Assembly: GCF_036417845.1 (NCBI RefSeq)
Contig: NC_089979.1
Coordinates: forward strand, 30,252,958 to 30,316,957
Direction: 5' to 3'
Length of the DNA stretch: 64,000 bases
Source: Apteryx mantelli
Taxonomy: Eukaryota; Chordata; Aves; Apterygiformes; Apterygidae
In this document: positions 25,701 through 39,428 of the stretch, in pieces
Position numbering within the stretch: position 1 is the first letter of the stretch
Layout: each line of letters starts with the position of its first letter
Notes under the pieces: model-generated
Database searches by the model: none
What the model saw: the letters and a program-made list of their open reading frames with translations, nothing else
Told to the model about the DNA's origin: nothing
Program-made: the position numbers and the translations under genes

Positions 25701-28700
25701 CTTGGCAACAGTAGCTGCTGTCAACATCTCAAGACAACTAAGAGATGGCTAACTCGCACCATACTTCAGTACTCTGCTTTCCTAATGTCCAGGCTCTGAC
25801 TATCCCAGAGCAGGTAGTAGTACGCCTGCTGGAAGTTCAAAATTGTGTCTTAGAGGCAGGCACGTCTCTGGACACGAGAGAAACTTCTGAAGCTGCATGT
25901 TGCAAAACCTCCGCGAGCTCTCCAGCCCCACAACTGAAAAGGCAAGTTCACTCTTGAGAAGATCTGCAGACAGTGTCTTCCTCCCTGTTAACAGGATGCA
26001 ATAAGGAACAGGCCTATCAGGCACTGCTCCATGATTAATAAATCAAACCAGTAGAAACAGGTTTCAGTAGGATGTTCATTGTACACTAGTTCTAAAATCA
26101 GAGAAGGGATATCTGACTCATTCCCACAAGCTGCCCCACCTGGGAAAGGGTCACATCACAAGGTTTTACATTTCTTCATTTAAAAAGACATCAGGAAAGC
26201 TATCAGTATACTTAGGTAAGCAACCAGACAAGGTACAAGTGATTATTCTGTGTTAGTAATTGTACACCTTCACCTTCATTATGTGGCTGGGAGGCATGAG
26301 GTCACAGGACGAGTATTTCCAACACCCCGGATACATTACAATGTGGCACACCCTGGAACAGGGTGTTACTTTCTAATTTCTTATAGAAATATTTTCTTTA
26401 TTAGCTACCTTGTAGGAACGCATAGATGGCAGCACTGATGCAGGAGGTAATTCCTTCTCAACCCTGGGCAAAGCTGATCAGAAGCTTAAAAAAGGGAATT
26501 TTACATGTGCATTTTTGTTTGTTTGAACATCACCTCAGAAGAGGAGTTCTTGCTTTCAGAGGGAGAAAAACCCTGTAGCAAATAGGACAGGACAGCAAAT
26601 GAACCATCAGTTGCAACAACAAAGATAAAGCCCTAAAAACAATCGTAAAGGTCTTGTTATGATCCAATTGAATATGATAGTGAATATTTTGAGCAAAATA
26701 ACCCAGTCGCCTCCAACTCCTCCAAAGAAAGTTTTTCTTCCCCTGCAAACACTCATCAATATCAGTACAGCCTGTTGGAAAAAGATTACATTGCACAGGT
26801 GAGAGTACGCACACACATGTGATTCATTCTACAGCCCTCTGCACTGCTTTTCCCATACAGCAAGTTTTAAGCAACCACATCCAATTCTATAAACTCTCAA
26901 AGCAGTAATCCACACACATAACTAAATGTGGCCATGTAACACAGACATTTACATTAGTCTGAACCTCAGCTCTTTCAAGTCAGAGCAGGAGACCTCTGTG
27001 GCTTAAGCTGATAAAACCTCAAAAACTGTTTTGATGGTTTTGAGCTGCATAGCCCTGGAACATAACACCCGGGCCAGACAACATCTGAGGCCTCCATACA
27101 GCTACTTAAATCACTTCCAGTTTTCAGGAATATGTTTGAGAAGTGGTCAGGAATACCTGTGTTGCAAATCCTTCCCTACAGCCACCTCTGCACAGAAGAA
27201 AGAGGCATTCCTCTTGACAAGATGCAGCACAGTGAAGTCTAATGCAAAATATCAAAATGCCTCCTGTGTTCCAAATTCAGATCATACAATAGTATTTTCC
27301 AGAGGTTACTACAGTACGCATTTACCAAGGTAAAGATATAAAGCCCTGCCTAAGCCAAAAGTATGGTAACATTTGTCATCTGCTGGAGGGTAGAGATGGC
27401 ACACGTTCTTTGTTTACAGTATAAGTCTAGTACTAGGAATATCATAGTACCAGGAATTATATAAAGCTAGCTCATAACAAGGTCTTTACTGCTTTCCATT
27501 TAAGCATCAAGTATAAACTATAGGTACCAAAGGAAAGGACACCGCAGCAACATCCATAAGTTGTAATGGTGTATCTTGGACTCTCATGAAGTCTGCTCTC
27601 CTATACCAAGCCGGGACACTACCAGGGCAGTAATTCTGATCTACTCTTCATTCTATATGCACGTGAAGACCTCCTCTGTTTTAAGAGCTGGAAACACATT
27701 AGCCATTTGGTTTTAATTACATGAAAATTGAACTAGATGCTACATTAACTTTAGCTTTTACTCTAAAGAGAAGCAAACTGGAAAGAGTATTCAAGAGGGA
27801 ATGCTCAGACTAACAGCTGTCATATGACTGTTTCTTGACGACAATAGCAAAAAATTGACCATACTGCACATCCACAAAAGCAAACACCTATAGCAGTTTC
27901 TCAGTCAGGAAGGTACCATCAGCAGGACAGCAGAACACAGAGGTTCCATTAATGAGACTTCACTTAAATGAAATACAGCCTTTTTCTTCTTTAATAAGGC
28001 TTTATTGATATTTAGGTCTAATAACGACACTAAAATCTGATTTGGCAAGTAGCAAAATAAGATTTACTTTATACTAGTATTTACATATGTGAGCGATGAC
28101 TTTGTAGTACTTATATTCACAATCTCAGGAGAATGAAATTAATTTCAACTTCCCTTTCTGCTTCACAGCTGCAACCAAAACCATTGTGCAATCTGCCACA
28201 CTAACAGAGTAACTCTTTACCACCATCACCACCCCAACAAAATTGTGAAGTAGAAATAAGCTTGGAAAGTCATTTTAAATGAACTCTTACATTCAATGTC
28301 TGAGGTTTTTTCTGGTAGGCGGCTTAAACAGTGGGTGTTCACCCACAACTGGGTGTTCATACTACATGTCTCACTCAACAGAAGCTTGAACTCACAGCAT
28401 GCAAAGATCAGCTGAGTCCTATAACCCTAAATTTACACAGCAATAAAATTTAGAACCATTTTCCTACAAGGACATAAAATCCCTGCTCTAAAAACAAAAA
28501 CTTAATGGCAGTACCTCATAAAAGCAGTCTGCCAACTGCTCCAATTGTGTTTTTTGTAAAAGACAAAGATGTTGCATGCAAACAAGGGGCTGCACCAGTG
28601 AGCTCACAAGGCAATCACCAGCTGAAGGCCCTACCCATCAGTAACAACACTTCCTCCTCAGGAAGACTAATGATCCTGGAGCGCTCCTATCTCCCAGCCT

Positions 28701-30684
28701 TTTTCCAGCTTATTGCAGAGCAGAGCAGATGCCCAAGCTAGTTCCAGAACTAGAAGCATAACTGCAGCAAGGACAGTACCCAACATAATAAGTCTTTTTA
28801 GGCAGCTACATTAAACTTAGCCTCTATACCGCAGGGTTCTGGATCCCAAAATCAGTAACTCAACAGCACACCACACAATGCAGAGCTGAAAGCTCACTTA
28901 GTGTTAACTTAGAGATCTCTGTATGGCAGTCAACTGCAGCATAAATTTATCTTTAGGATATGGAAGATGTCTCTGAATACATTTAGATGTTAGCACCCAC
29001 GCACCAGACTGCAGTGCTCTAATAACTAACCTTCATAGGCTTACACACTTCCCTCGTTTCAAGATGAGCCCATAGCACAACAATACCACACAGGTCAATA
29101 TTGCAAGTTAGCACTGAGCATTTTTGGCAGTGTCAGAACCCATCACACATTTAGCAAGTGCCCTCACTAAATGGCAGTTTCTGAACTTTCTTATCTTTTC
29201 ATCTCAATAGTGAGGGGTTTATGGAAGGGAACCTTCTGGAGGCTGTTTGAAAGCAAAATATATATTTTAGGGGACAGTCCAACCAGTTTAGATTTTGATT
29301 TTGCCAATATCTATGTAAATAAGCCACAAATGAATGAAGAATAAAGAGTCAGGAAGGCCTGCTTAGCAGATGTTTTTTTTAAGTTCTTTACAAACTAGGA
29401 TCCAAGATTCACTAAACTCTTAAAGAGTCCAATCTTCTTTCACGCAAATAATTCCTGTTCTTCTTCCAGGAATCACAGTGAGGATTCTGAAGTGCACCAT
29501 TCAGTTTGTAGGATGTGAGGTGCTTATCTGGGTTCTGCACTGAGGCTTAAGCAGTCAGGAGGTATAAAAAGAAAAAAAAAGCTGTTACTAAGCATAAGCA
29601 CTAGAAGCTGTTTATACTAAGAAAGTTAAATTCAGAGGGTTTTAATGCCATGTGTATTATGACATCATGTGCCATGAGTCTGAAGCTTTTAAAAGTGGCT
29701 TTAAACAAATCAACCTTCCAGAAGTCAACTCCAAGGAAAAATGGCACGGAACAAGGCAACTGAAATAAGTTCCATCACTGAAATATGGTGCATCACTGCA
29801 GTTACAGCACTGATGTGGTTAAACCAAAAAATTTCAGTCAGCTCTTATACAACTAAGCACACTCTCATTACACCAACATTTTAAATGACATAGTAAGAGA
29901 GCTGAACAGATTACTCATTTAACAATTGGCTATACCAAAGACAGAGTAAAAGCATGGTACTAAGTTCCACTTCTTTCCAGATGATTCCTTCAGTTAACAC
30001 TTTCCAGCTTTGTAAATTTTTGTATCTTACTGCAGTTAGATAAGTATCCCCCACTTGTATAGTATTCTCTTATCCAACTTGTGAAAAAGGATATTAAGTA
30101 GTAGGAAACATCATTAGAAATAACTTCTTAAGAAAGTAAAACTAATTTGAAATCGTACAGTAAGTATTGATTAGTTAGTTGCACTATATGTACATGGAAC
30201 AACAGTAACACTGCATCATCCAAAAAGGCAGTCAGTGACAAGAAGCTACTGAGAAGCATTAACTTCCCAGTAGCTAATACTGTTAGCTTCAGTATTATTA
30301 TGAATGATCTCTGATTTTTAACATGGAAATATTAAAAAAAATCCCCCCCAACTTGAGTATGCAGTGAAGTGTAAAATCCATTCCATCTTTGATTGAACAC
30401 TTCATGGCATTTTCAAACTTCCATACTTTGTTACCAACATCACAGATGAAAAATACTGGCAATTGGTTAGACTGGAATTAAAACTGACTCTTCTGTGTAG
30501 CCATGTATTCTGTCAATGTGCTGCCCGATGAAATACATCTAGCCCTGGGAGTAAGCCAGTATCTCCTGTGCTCTGTGACATTATTAAAAAGTTAAATCAC
30601 AGTCACTGACAGACACATAGCTTCTCTCTGTCAAATAAAATGATCAATGTAATTGGTAGGCAATTTATTCTCTTTGAACTTCTA

Positions 30685-30867
<183 letters not shown>

Positions 30868-32401
30868 TTAAATCACATTTTTTGCATGAATAATAAGGGA
30901 AACTTAACAATAAGCAATTTTTTCCTATTACTGCTTATTTTTTCAGACATTTTGATATTTAAAAATCAAATTAAGCAAGTTTTAATGCTAGACAATACTC
31001 ATTCTGCAATGCAAGCACTTTATATTAAAGGAAAAAAGCAAACAAAAAACAAAACAACAATGCTTGAATACAAGTACCACAGAGATGTAATTCTGATTAC
31101 TCAAGCAATGGCTCTGGGGCTCCTTTTTCAGCTTTCTAAACAAGCAGGCTTTCATATCTCCATCTGTGTCTACCTATCTCACATAATACGAATCCTTGAG
31201 AGCTATTTTGATTTTTAAATAGAGGAAAGCTATGAACAAACAAATCAGCTGTTAGGTTTTGCAAGGTATCAGGACAAAAGTGCATTTTCATATGCTAAAA
31301 GATCAGCATCACACTAACCTATAGCCATCTGAAGCCAAGTCTTGTTCATTGCTATTAAGTAATTAGGTATCATACTTTCAGATACAGAGATTTTAACTCC
31401 ATCATTCTATCCCTTTCCCACTCACTACTCAATTAGCCCTTCCTATAGCTGTAAGCTTAATCTTGCCACTTAACAAAAAACTTTAACATGCAAAGTCTTC
31501 TCTCACTGACAAATTCAACTAAAAAAACCCAAAATCCAGGTCATGTCCAACTCATCTTTGCAATATCTTTTCTTGTACTTTGATGTTTGTCAAATCCATC
31601 CCAAACACTGCCTGAGAGCTCTCCTTTTTTCCTCTGCCCCGTCAAATCCTCAAGTCTCTGCATTTCCAGCAAGTACCCTTACCCCTCCTAAGCGCACACA
31701 TTGGCTGCAGTGTCCAATCAGGACAAAAGTGCTTGGCTTGGCTCTCCAGCAATTGCAAGAGTCATGGCAGATAAGCTATTTGCTATACGATACACTGTTT
31801 GAGAAAAGCGTACTGAACAGGGTTGTAAAGAAGTAAGAGCAATCTGCTATGATACGCCCTGTTGTATGCAACTTTGTGCATCGTGCTTAAAATATGTATC
31901 TGACACTTTGTGGGTCTTTCGCAAGTTGTCTTTAAAGCAGACACATGCACATGTCGCACGAACATTCAGGAACACTTGGGCACTAAACACAGGAAGCTTT
32001 AGATTTCATTTTCCCTCTTTCCCACCAACCCTCTGCCATTACAGCCAAAAATAAAGCAAGTCATTTACCCCTGGAATCAAGTTTGGACAAAATCCATTCC
32101 CTTCAGCTAAGACAACAAATTGCACATTCTCTTCACTGCCCTGTGATATTCTTAAGTTAGGGGAAGAATTAGACTTTCTCAGTCTTAGACGGCAGATATT
32201 TTCCTTGCTCAGTCTCTGCAAAAAGAGAGACACTTCCCATTGTTGTTTTTTTTTTTATGTCCACACCAGGCAATCATTTCCACTGTATGCAGTGGCTACC
32301 ACACTGCCATTCCTGCCTGATTTCACGCTCTCATTCTATCAAAAAATACCCTCCTACACAATTCAAAATACAACAACTGGTATGTGTGAGAATTCTTAGA
32401 T

Positions 32402-32640
32402 TTTAAAATGAGAAGAAACCATTAAGACCACCTGCTCTGACATTCACAGGCCACACAATTCTAGGTAGTCTCTCCAGAAACTTATACTTGGCTAGGAAAG
32501 GGAGAGACCCATCCCAACTTGCAGATTTCAAGAGATGGACTCTCCTGGTCTGCTGTTCCATGGCCAGTTAAACCTCAAAAAGAGCTCCTGTTTTGCACCT
32601 GTCTGGCTTTAATTTATAAACATGGATAATCTCTTGTAAC
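32402..32640 (-). mobile_element. Ancient CR1-type LINE 3'-end remnant
   Basis: The plus strand resembles, with many changes, the antisense of the old amniote CR1 3' region. Recognisable pieces include accattaagaccacctgctctgac, then gatttcaagagatggactctcc, then gtctgctgttccatgg, then tgtctggctttaattt, in the expected order. The element therefore lies in minus (CR1 sense) orientation. It is a 5'-truncated, non-coding fossil; the boundaries are approximate because divergence is high. The exact subfamily is not assigned. Confidence 0.65.
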
Positions 32641-35600
32641 AGCGGGAGGAAACCCAAAACAAAGGCAGAAGGAGCTCACCAGTACCAGTTATTCTTTCTC
32701 CCATGAAGGTACTATTTTCAGGTTTCCTTCTTATTCATAGCACAGACAGCAGCCTCCAAGTGAATGTGACATTTCAAGCACTGGTTTCTGAATGCTACTT
32801 GGAACATGTTCCTTGGCATCCCAATAAAGAAGACAGTCTGTTTAATATCTGATAGCACCATACCTGCACCCATAGTATGCTAGGAGCATGGGAGAAGGGA
32901 CCTCAGAAAGCCTAAGGAGGAGCAGCAAAATTGCCATACAACAGAGGAAAACTCTTCAATCCCCTCCACATCTTGAAAGGAATTAAGTTATTTGGTAAAA
33001 GCATCATGCACCTGCTCAATTTTACCAAAGCATCTGCCTTTGAGCACCTTCTGTTCTCTTTGCTCACAACACTACTCCTAATAACGCATAAAAATTCTCT
33101 TCAGCTTGCTACAACAACCACCTTTACAATTTCAAGGGAAAACATTATAATAATAATATACAGTGTTAACCAAGACTCATGTTTCAGTTCAGAGTGTTAC
33201 ACTCATGCTTTCTATAAACCACGGCAACAACTAATTATTCCATCCCAAAACAAAATAAAACAATGACACCTAAGGGATGAACTAGTATTTTAGTAGTTTC
33301 ACTGACAATGGTAAACAAGTTTTGAAGGAAATACAAAGCATCTCTGATATGTTTTTTTCTATGCCTTACAATTTGAAGTTATAATTCCAGAACATTACCT
33401 AAATAAAGGCTGAATTTTATGTCCAGGATTGCAGGGAAATAATTATAGTATGGGTCACCCTTGAAGAGTCTGAGAAAATTTCTCAGTAAAATAAAGACAT
33501 CCATTATGCAAAGATGCTTCCAGTCACAGCTCACATGCCATCATCTGTTTAAGCAGCTACTCTGTTAAAACTGGATAGGACATGTGAGTGCAAAAAGACA
33601 TTAAGGCAGGCCCAAGAGTGACTACATAATTAAGCCTGCAGCTGGAAGTAGCTGTAGTTTTTAAACAGAACTTTGGAAACCACAGTTCTTATTACACCAA
33701 TTATTTGCTCAAACGCATTAAAAAGGAAATGAATTTCATACTGTGTCATGGAAGTTTGAGCAGAGGAAAGGTGGTGGAGAGGACGTAACTTGGAATTTAA
33801 GGTCTCTCTGACTCCCTCACAATATGCAATATGTTGTTCTTCAGTATGTAGTTCTGATCTTTCCTACTGTGGATGAACCAAATTCCTGAAGTTGCTTAAT
33901 AGGAAGACACTCCTTGTCACTTGATTCTCTCACGGAGAGAAGAATCTTCCAGGCAGGAAACATCTCTGACCCTGGTTATACCACTCTGTTCCTGGCCCAA
34001 GCACACCCAGCGTTTAGCCCTCTCTGCGTTTCTCAGCCGACCATACCTTGCAAACAGCCACACACACATCCAATCTGATCTTCTTCCTGTTTCAGTAATG
34101 CAAGCCTTTCATTAATCACAATTTAACTATGCAGGAGAGAAGTCATCAGGCTTCAAATACACAAACTATGCAACCCCGTTCTCACCTACTCAGCATACTC
34201 CTACACTACTGCTTACATAAAGATCAGACGTCATGAGAAAACAGAGAACACAGGCCACTCATCTTTAGCAACAATTTTGTCTGTTATGATCAAATACGGA
34301 TTAGTTGCATCTTCTTGCCCTCTCCTCCCCACCCCAGAAGCCTGAAATATAATTAAACCACTACAAAGAATCTACAGGCAAGTACTTGAGCTGTTCCCCC
34401 CCCCCAAATAAAAGCCAGAGAAGCAATGAATTATCACATGCACTTCCCCACCCCTTCCAAAGTTGTCGTCTACTTTCCAAAATATGAGTCAAGTTTATTC
34501 ATATTAAAGCCTAAGAAACCCATGATTCGCTAACAGCATGTAAATCTTAAGTAAATCGTCAACACCCAACCATGACTAACAACAGAAGTATCACACCTCT
34601 GAACTGAAAAGTTAGCCAGTGTATTCCTACACAAGCTGTCATCCTATAAGCACTGCGACAGAGATCAGTAGCTGGGCTACTTCATCATGCATCGCTGAAG
34701 CAGCACCGTAACAGCTGTTCACGTATTCATTCCAAATCAAATGTAAGAAAATGTTAGCAGCCTACCATTTTTTAAATTATTTGATTGGCAAAGCTCCATT
34801 TTCACAGAATTTCTAAAAACTACAAATATTGCAAAACCCACACCATTGTTCAGAGGCAGTTGCAGAGGGAATGTTGACTCTGAAAAGAAAATTCTTCACA
34901 CGTTGATACAGTTAACAAAAGGTAATTGCTTAATTAAGATTCCCAGGCTTATTAAATGCCACCTTCATTAAATGCCAATACTTCTTTAATACTTCTTTCC
35001 AGTTCCAAAATACAATCACTCACATTTGCCAAATCTTGACTCTGTCATTGTAAAAATCCCAGTCTCAGATTAACAGTCAAAAATCACAGAAAGACTGGGA
35101 GCAGGCTCTCTCAGTCTATGAGTTCAGAGATGAATTCCTGTTCTCATTTGCAGTTTTCAGAACCAGACGAGAAAACAGTGGTTGGCTATGTGCAGGGACT
35201 GAGTTTATATATGGCAACATTGGAGCACACAAAGTAGCATGTTTCTTTTGAAGCATGCACTGCCCTCTCTCTAAGTTATTGCCACCATTTACTTTCTAAA
35301 GATGGGCACTTTTATACTGTTTGGCATTTCACAATTTCCAAGTGTCTATGGTAAAGCCTCGGAAGTAGAACTTAAGACCATTCCAATTTTGAAAAGTCCG
35401 AGCACTCCCATCTCCTTTTTGCCTCCTTCTGGATTAACAATTAAAGCCTGACCCATTAAGTTCCACAAAACAAAATTCCTGAAAGTTCCACGTATTCTGG
35501 TTTGCCAAAGATAGCAGTGATATTTCAACACCAACCACTAAAGAAAAATAATGAAACAAAAATTTTTTTGAGTTTTTCATTCTAGTATTGAGAAACTGAC

Positions 35601-36684
35601 ATTCAAGTTACTGCAAAATGTGAAGAACAACATGACTCATTCACTCACACAAACTACACCGCTAAAAATAAGCAGCGATCTACAGGAATATAAACATTTT
35701 ATAATGCCACACATTTTGTCATCTTGGCTAGGAGTCTGCATCACTGCCTTAGAGCATAAGCTCACGTCTGGAGACATTTAAATAGTAGGTAAAGAGCAAG
35801 TCAAAGAAAAAGAGGAAGTCACATTCAGGGTTCTTGCAACGTAACAGATACCATTTTAACAAGCCAGATGAGCTAGAGACCATCTCCTCATGCCAGGAAG
35901 ATGGTTAAGGAGACATTTTTCTTATCTCATTCATCACAGAGCGAGCTTTTGGCTGCCCCTTGTGCATTAGTTCAAGCATGCAGACTTTGCTCTTCCTGGA
36001 ATGAAAAGCTTTAAAAATAAAAAAGAGTTAAGACCTCACAAGAAACTGAAGATTGCTTAGTGAAATAGCTGGTGAAGAAGATGCCTGCTAAACCCCAGGG
36101 AAAACTCATCCAGACTTTGTGCCATGTGTTTTCAGTAAGTCTGAACTCCATCTGCAACCAGGTAACAGATGCTGTACAATTAAGCGTAGCCCCCAGCCTG
36201 CCTTGGCCAGTTAAGTAGGTGGCAGGCTTTAATTATTCCATCTAAGGTTCCATAGCCTCCTAACGTGTTATTATATAGGAAAATCTCAGCAGCAATCATT
36301 TCAGTGGATAGTCAGACAGATATCTACAAAAATGCCTCTTCTATGTCTTATGTATTCTCCAGCACTCTCAACCTTTTCCAATACCCTCAGAAACAGGTGG
36401 CTTCTGGAGCTGAGACAATACCTAAATGAGGTTATTTGGAACACACAAACAAAAAATCCTACCAAAAGCAGTATCTCTCCTCTCTGTCAGATGCTTTCTT
36501 TTTTTGTAAGAAACAGATCCCAGCTTCAGTACCAATGCTGAAATTAAAAGACAAAAGGAAAAAAGACTAATAGCATGAGCTGGTTTTAGGACATTTGGGG
36601 CTTGATTGAACAGTATCCGGCTACATAAGATGACCCATAATTAGTGGGCGTTAACATGGAGAATAAAAGGAAAATAAATTCCTC

Positions 36685-36701
36685 TTTTTTTTTTTTTTTT
36701 T
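36685..36701. repeat. T17 homopolymer
   Basis: Uninterrupted T run in intron 1. Confidence 0.9.
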
Positions 36702-38372
36702 AAATTAACATACACACATGACTCACCTCAACTTGTTTCCATTCATGCTTGTACTAACATTTGCTAGGACCGGAAAGTTAATTTCTGGAACAGCAAAAAG
36801 AGGTAGCTGTCTGGTTAGGTAAGCATGTCTGCTGTGAACTAACTATGAAGAACTGTCAACACATGCCTAGCGTTACAAGGGAGGACTAGCAACCAAGGTT
36901 TATTTTGTAACCGGGAAGGCAAGAGAAAGCAGAATGCTTAGAAACTGGAAAAAAAACAAAGAACTGAAATTCTTATTTTACTAATCATGCTAACATAGCA
37001 CTGAGGAGGCTTTTGCACATGATATCTTCTGCATTGGACAAAGAGTAGCGATCCTTTCCCTTCCTGAGGGTCAAACAGGCCATGCATTAACACACACCTT
37101 AACAGTATCCTATAGTATCATGAAAAATAAAGCACAGCCACAGCTAGTATGAAATGAAGTTACAGTCCTCTGTTTAAAAGAAAAAAATAGGATCCCACCA
37201 CAAAGGCTCCCAAGAAAGTAATATGGAATTCACTGCTTGGTGCAGAGAGATGTTTTAGGTCAGAGACAGGTCACCACACTTGCACAAACGGGAATGCCAG
37301 CTTCACTCTTCCACCCCAAAAGAAGGAATCTACAACACTGTACACCAGTCAACTAATAAAAGCTGGCTCATTTTTGAAAATGCCAACTTGTATTTCTGCA
37401 AACATTTGCTAGTCACATAGTTCCCAAAAGAGGTAACATTTTAAGAGGAACTCAGTTTCTTTTGAACTTACTGGAAGATTCACAGCAGGTAACAGCTGAA
37501 GCCAAGGCATAAAAGCACAGGGTTCCCCCTTCTAAAAATGGGAAGTAGAGGGCCTAGCACCACCAAGACAGAGCACCTCAAGAGACTGAGCACAGGTCAG
37601 AAACACCCAACTGTGAGTAGGGAGAACCTACTAACTGCAGATTATTCACACTAGTTTTAGCCTTCTTGGCAAAGAGGGTCTGTGAGCATCGGGGATAACA
37701 GGAACCTTTTCAAGGTAGGCTTCATGTATCATGAGGTCTTAAAACCAGGCTGGCTACCACAGGATCTTTTTGCCTTTAAAGAGAATCCATCATAACTCAG
37801 GACCATTCTCAACTGGGAGTCTGTGTTTCCTTTCACCAGTGGGCTCACTCTTTATACACTGTTCAAACACCTCCCAGTACTTCACTTCTTATTCACTTCT
37901 TATCCAATGTTTGGGTTTCTGATCTCTTGAAAAATATGCATAACTGTCCACAGAAGATGACAGACAGCAACTCCTTGTTCCATGCAAAACAAATAAGCAA
38001 AATGATCAAGGCCTTGTCTATGTCAGGCTGTATCACAAAAATTTTTCACTGTGAACTTCAGTTTAGTCTCATTTGATGTAAACAGCCACAGAAGCATTGC
38101 TAGTGTTTAAAACCACCACCACACTGAGTATAGCTGCTTCTATGTTAGTAAGAGCACAGATTCTTTGAAAAACATACACAAACAAACAGCATGGGCAATG
38201 GGGTCCAGAACAGAATTCCAGGTAGTCAGTTTTCCAGTATCTTTAAGGCTTAGCACCTAATCTTAGCACTGGAGTCTAAATTCAAAGGATAGTATGAATT
38301 CTTTCACTTAAGAGGACAAGACTGCATGTTCCTAAATAACCTTTTCTTTCTTTGAGACATGCAATTGGGGAG

Positions 38373-38387
38373 AAAAAAAAAAAAAAA
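38373..38387. repeat. A15 homopolymer
   Basis: Uninterrupted A run in intron 1. Confidence 0.9.
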
Positions 38388-39074
38388 GAGTATGGAACAA
38401 CTCAGTAGAAGATGAACCTACTATATACTATTGGTTAATCAAATACCTTCAGTGCTGCCATACGTGACCATCTGAAAGCACCTGAATAATTGTTATCAAG
38501 GGGAGAGAACAAACAAATGAGCAAATAGCCTTTTTTCTTTAAAAGCATTGACCTCATCTATAGCTATCTAATGGTTATGCTGTTGCAGACAAACTGAAGC
38601 TGGGCCAGCGCACAGGAATTGCTCCCATCCAACTTCTAATCCACCAGGATGCTATCAATACATAATCTTTCATTTCCAGCACTCAGTCATATTACCATAG
38701 CAACATCTCCCTGGCTGAACAGGTGCTTCTTCTCCTACAGATTATTTTACCAATACTTAAACCTTTCTTCTTGTATAATGCTGAGTTTGGAGTTGACATT
38801 TTGGGGGAAGAAACACAAACTTCTTAAGTCTGAATATTCAAATTAGGACAATGGAAATTTTTAAAAATATCTTTCAGATCACACCTGCTCACCAACTCAG
38901 TTCTCACGACAAATAACTCCTTTCTGAACCTTGAAGGAGGGTGAGGGGAGGAATCACACTAATTAATCTTCATGCTGCATCATATTGTAGATTATCCCTT
39001 GGGTATCTATCTACAGAGACATACCTCAGTGAATGTCAAAGAGTAACAGACACCCTAATTCAACATTTATTTGA

Positions 39075-39089
39075 GGGAGGGGGGGCGGG
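39075..39089 (+). repeat. G-quadruplex motif
   Basis: GGGAGGGGGGGCGGG: enough G runs for a four-tract, three-layer quadruplex with very short loops. Confidence 0.8.
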
Positions 39090-39408
39090 TCAAGCTTTGA
39101 CACTGTAGTTTTGGTTACTGGTTACAATTTGGGTTGGTTTGGTTACAATGAGCTGTTCAGCCTGCCAGTACTATTTCCTCTGCCAAAGTAACATGCTGGT
39201 CTATAACAAAGGTCAGAGGTAGAGTTCAACAGGGTGAGAATATCTGAATTTTCCATTTTGAAGCAGTGAGGGGAATTTGAATGGGGTAAGTTTAAAAGTT
39301 TCTTAAAGGAGTTAAAAAAAAAGAAAAAAGAAAAACCCACAACCATTACATGAACACCACCACCTATGGCAACATAAGCAAATACTGGGACTAAAAGGAC
39401 TAAAAATT

Positions 39409-39428
39409 GGGAGGGGGGGCAGGGGGGG
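39409..39428 (+). repeat. G-quadruplex motif
   Basis: GGGAG7CAG7: a second G-rich run about 330 bases after the first, same strand. Confidence 0.8.

Noticed and set aside
26530..26814. Minus-strand frame containing CTDIDECLQG, similar to a calcium-binding EGF motif
   Set aside because: Only one short match, no cysteine pattern after it and no flanking exon signals worth trusting.
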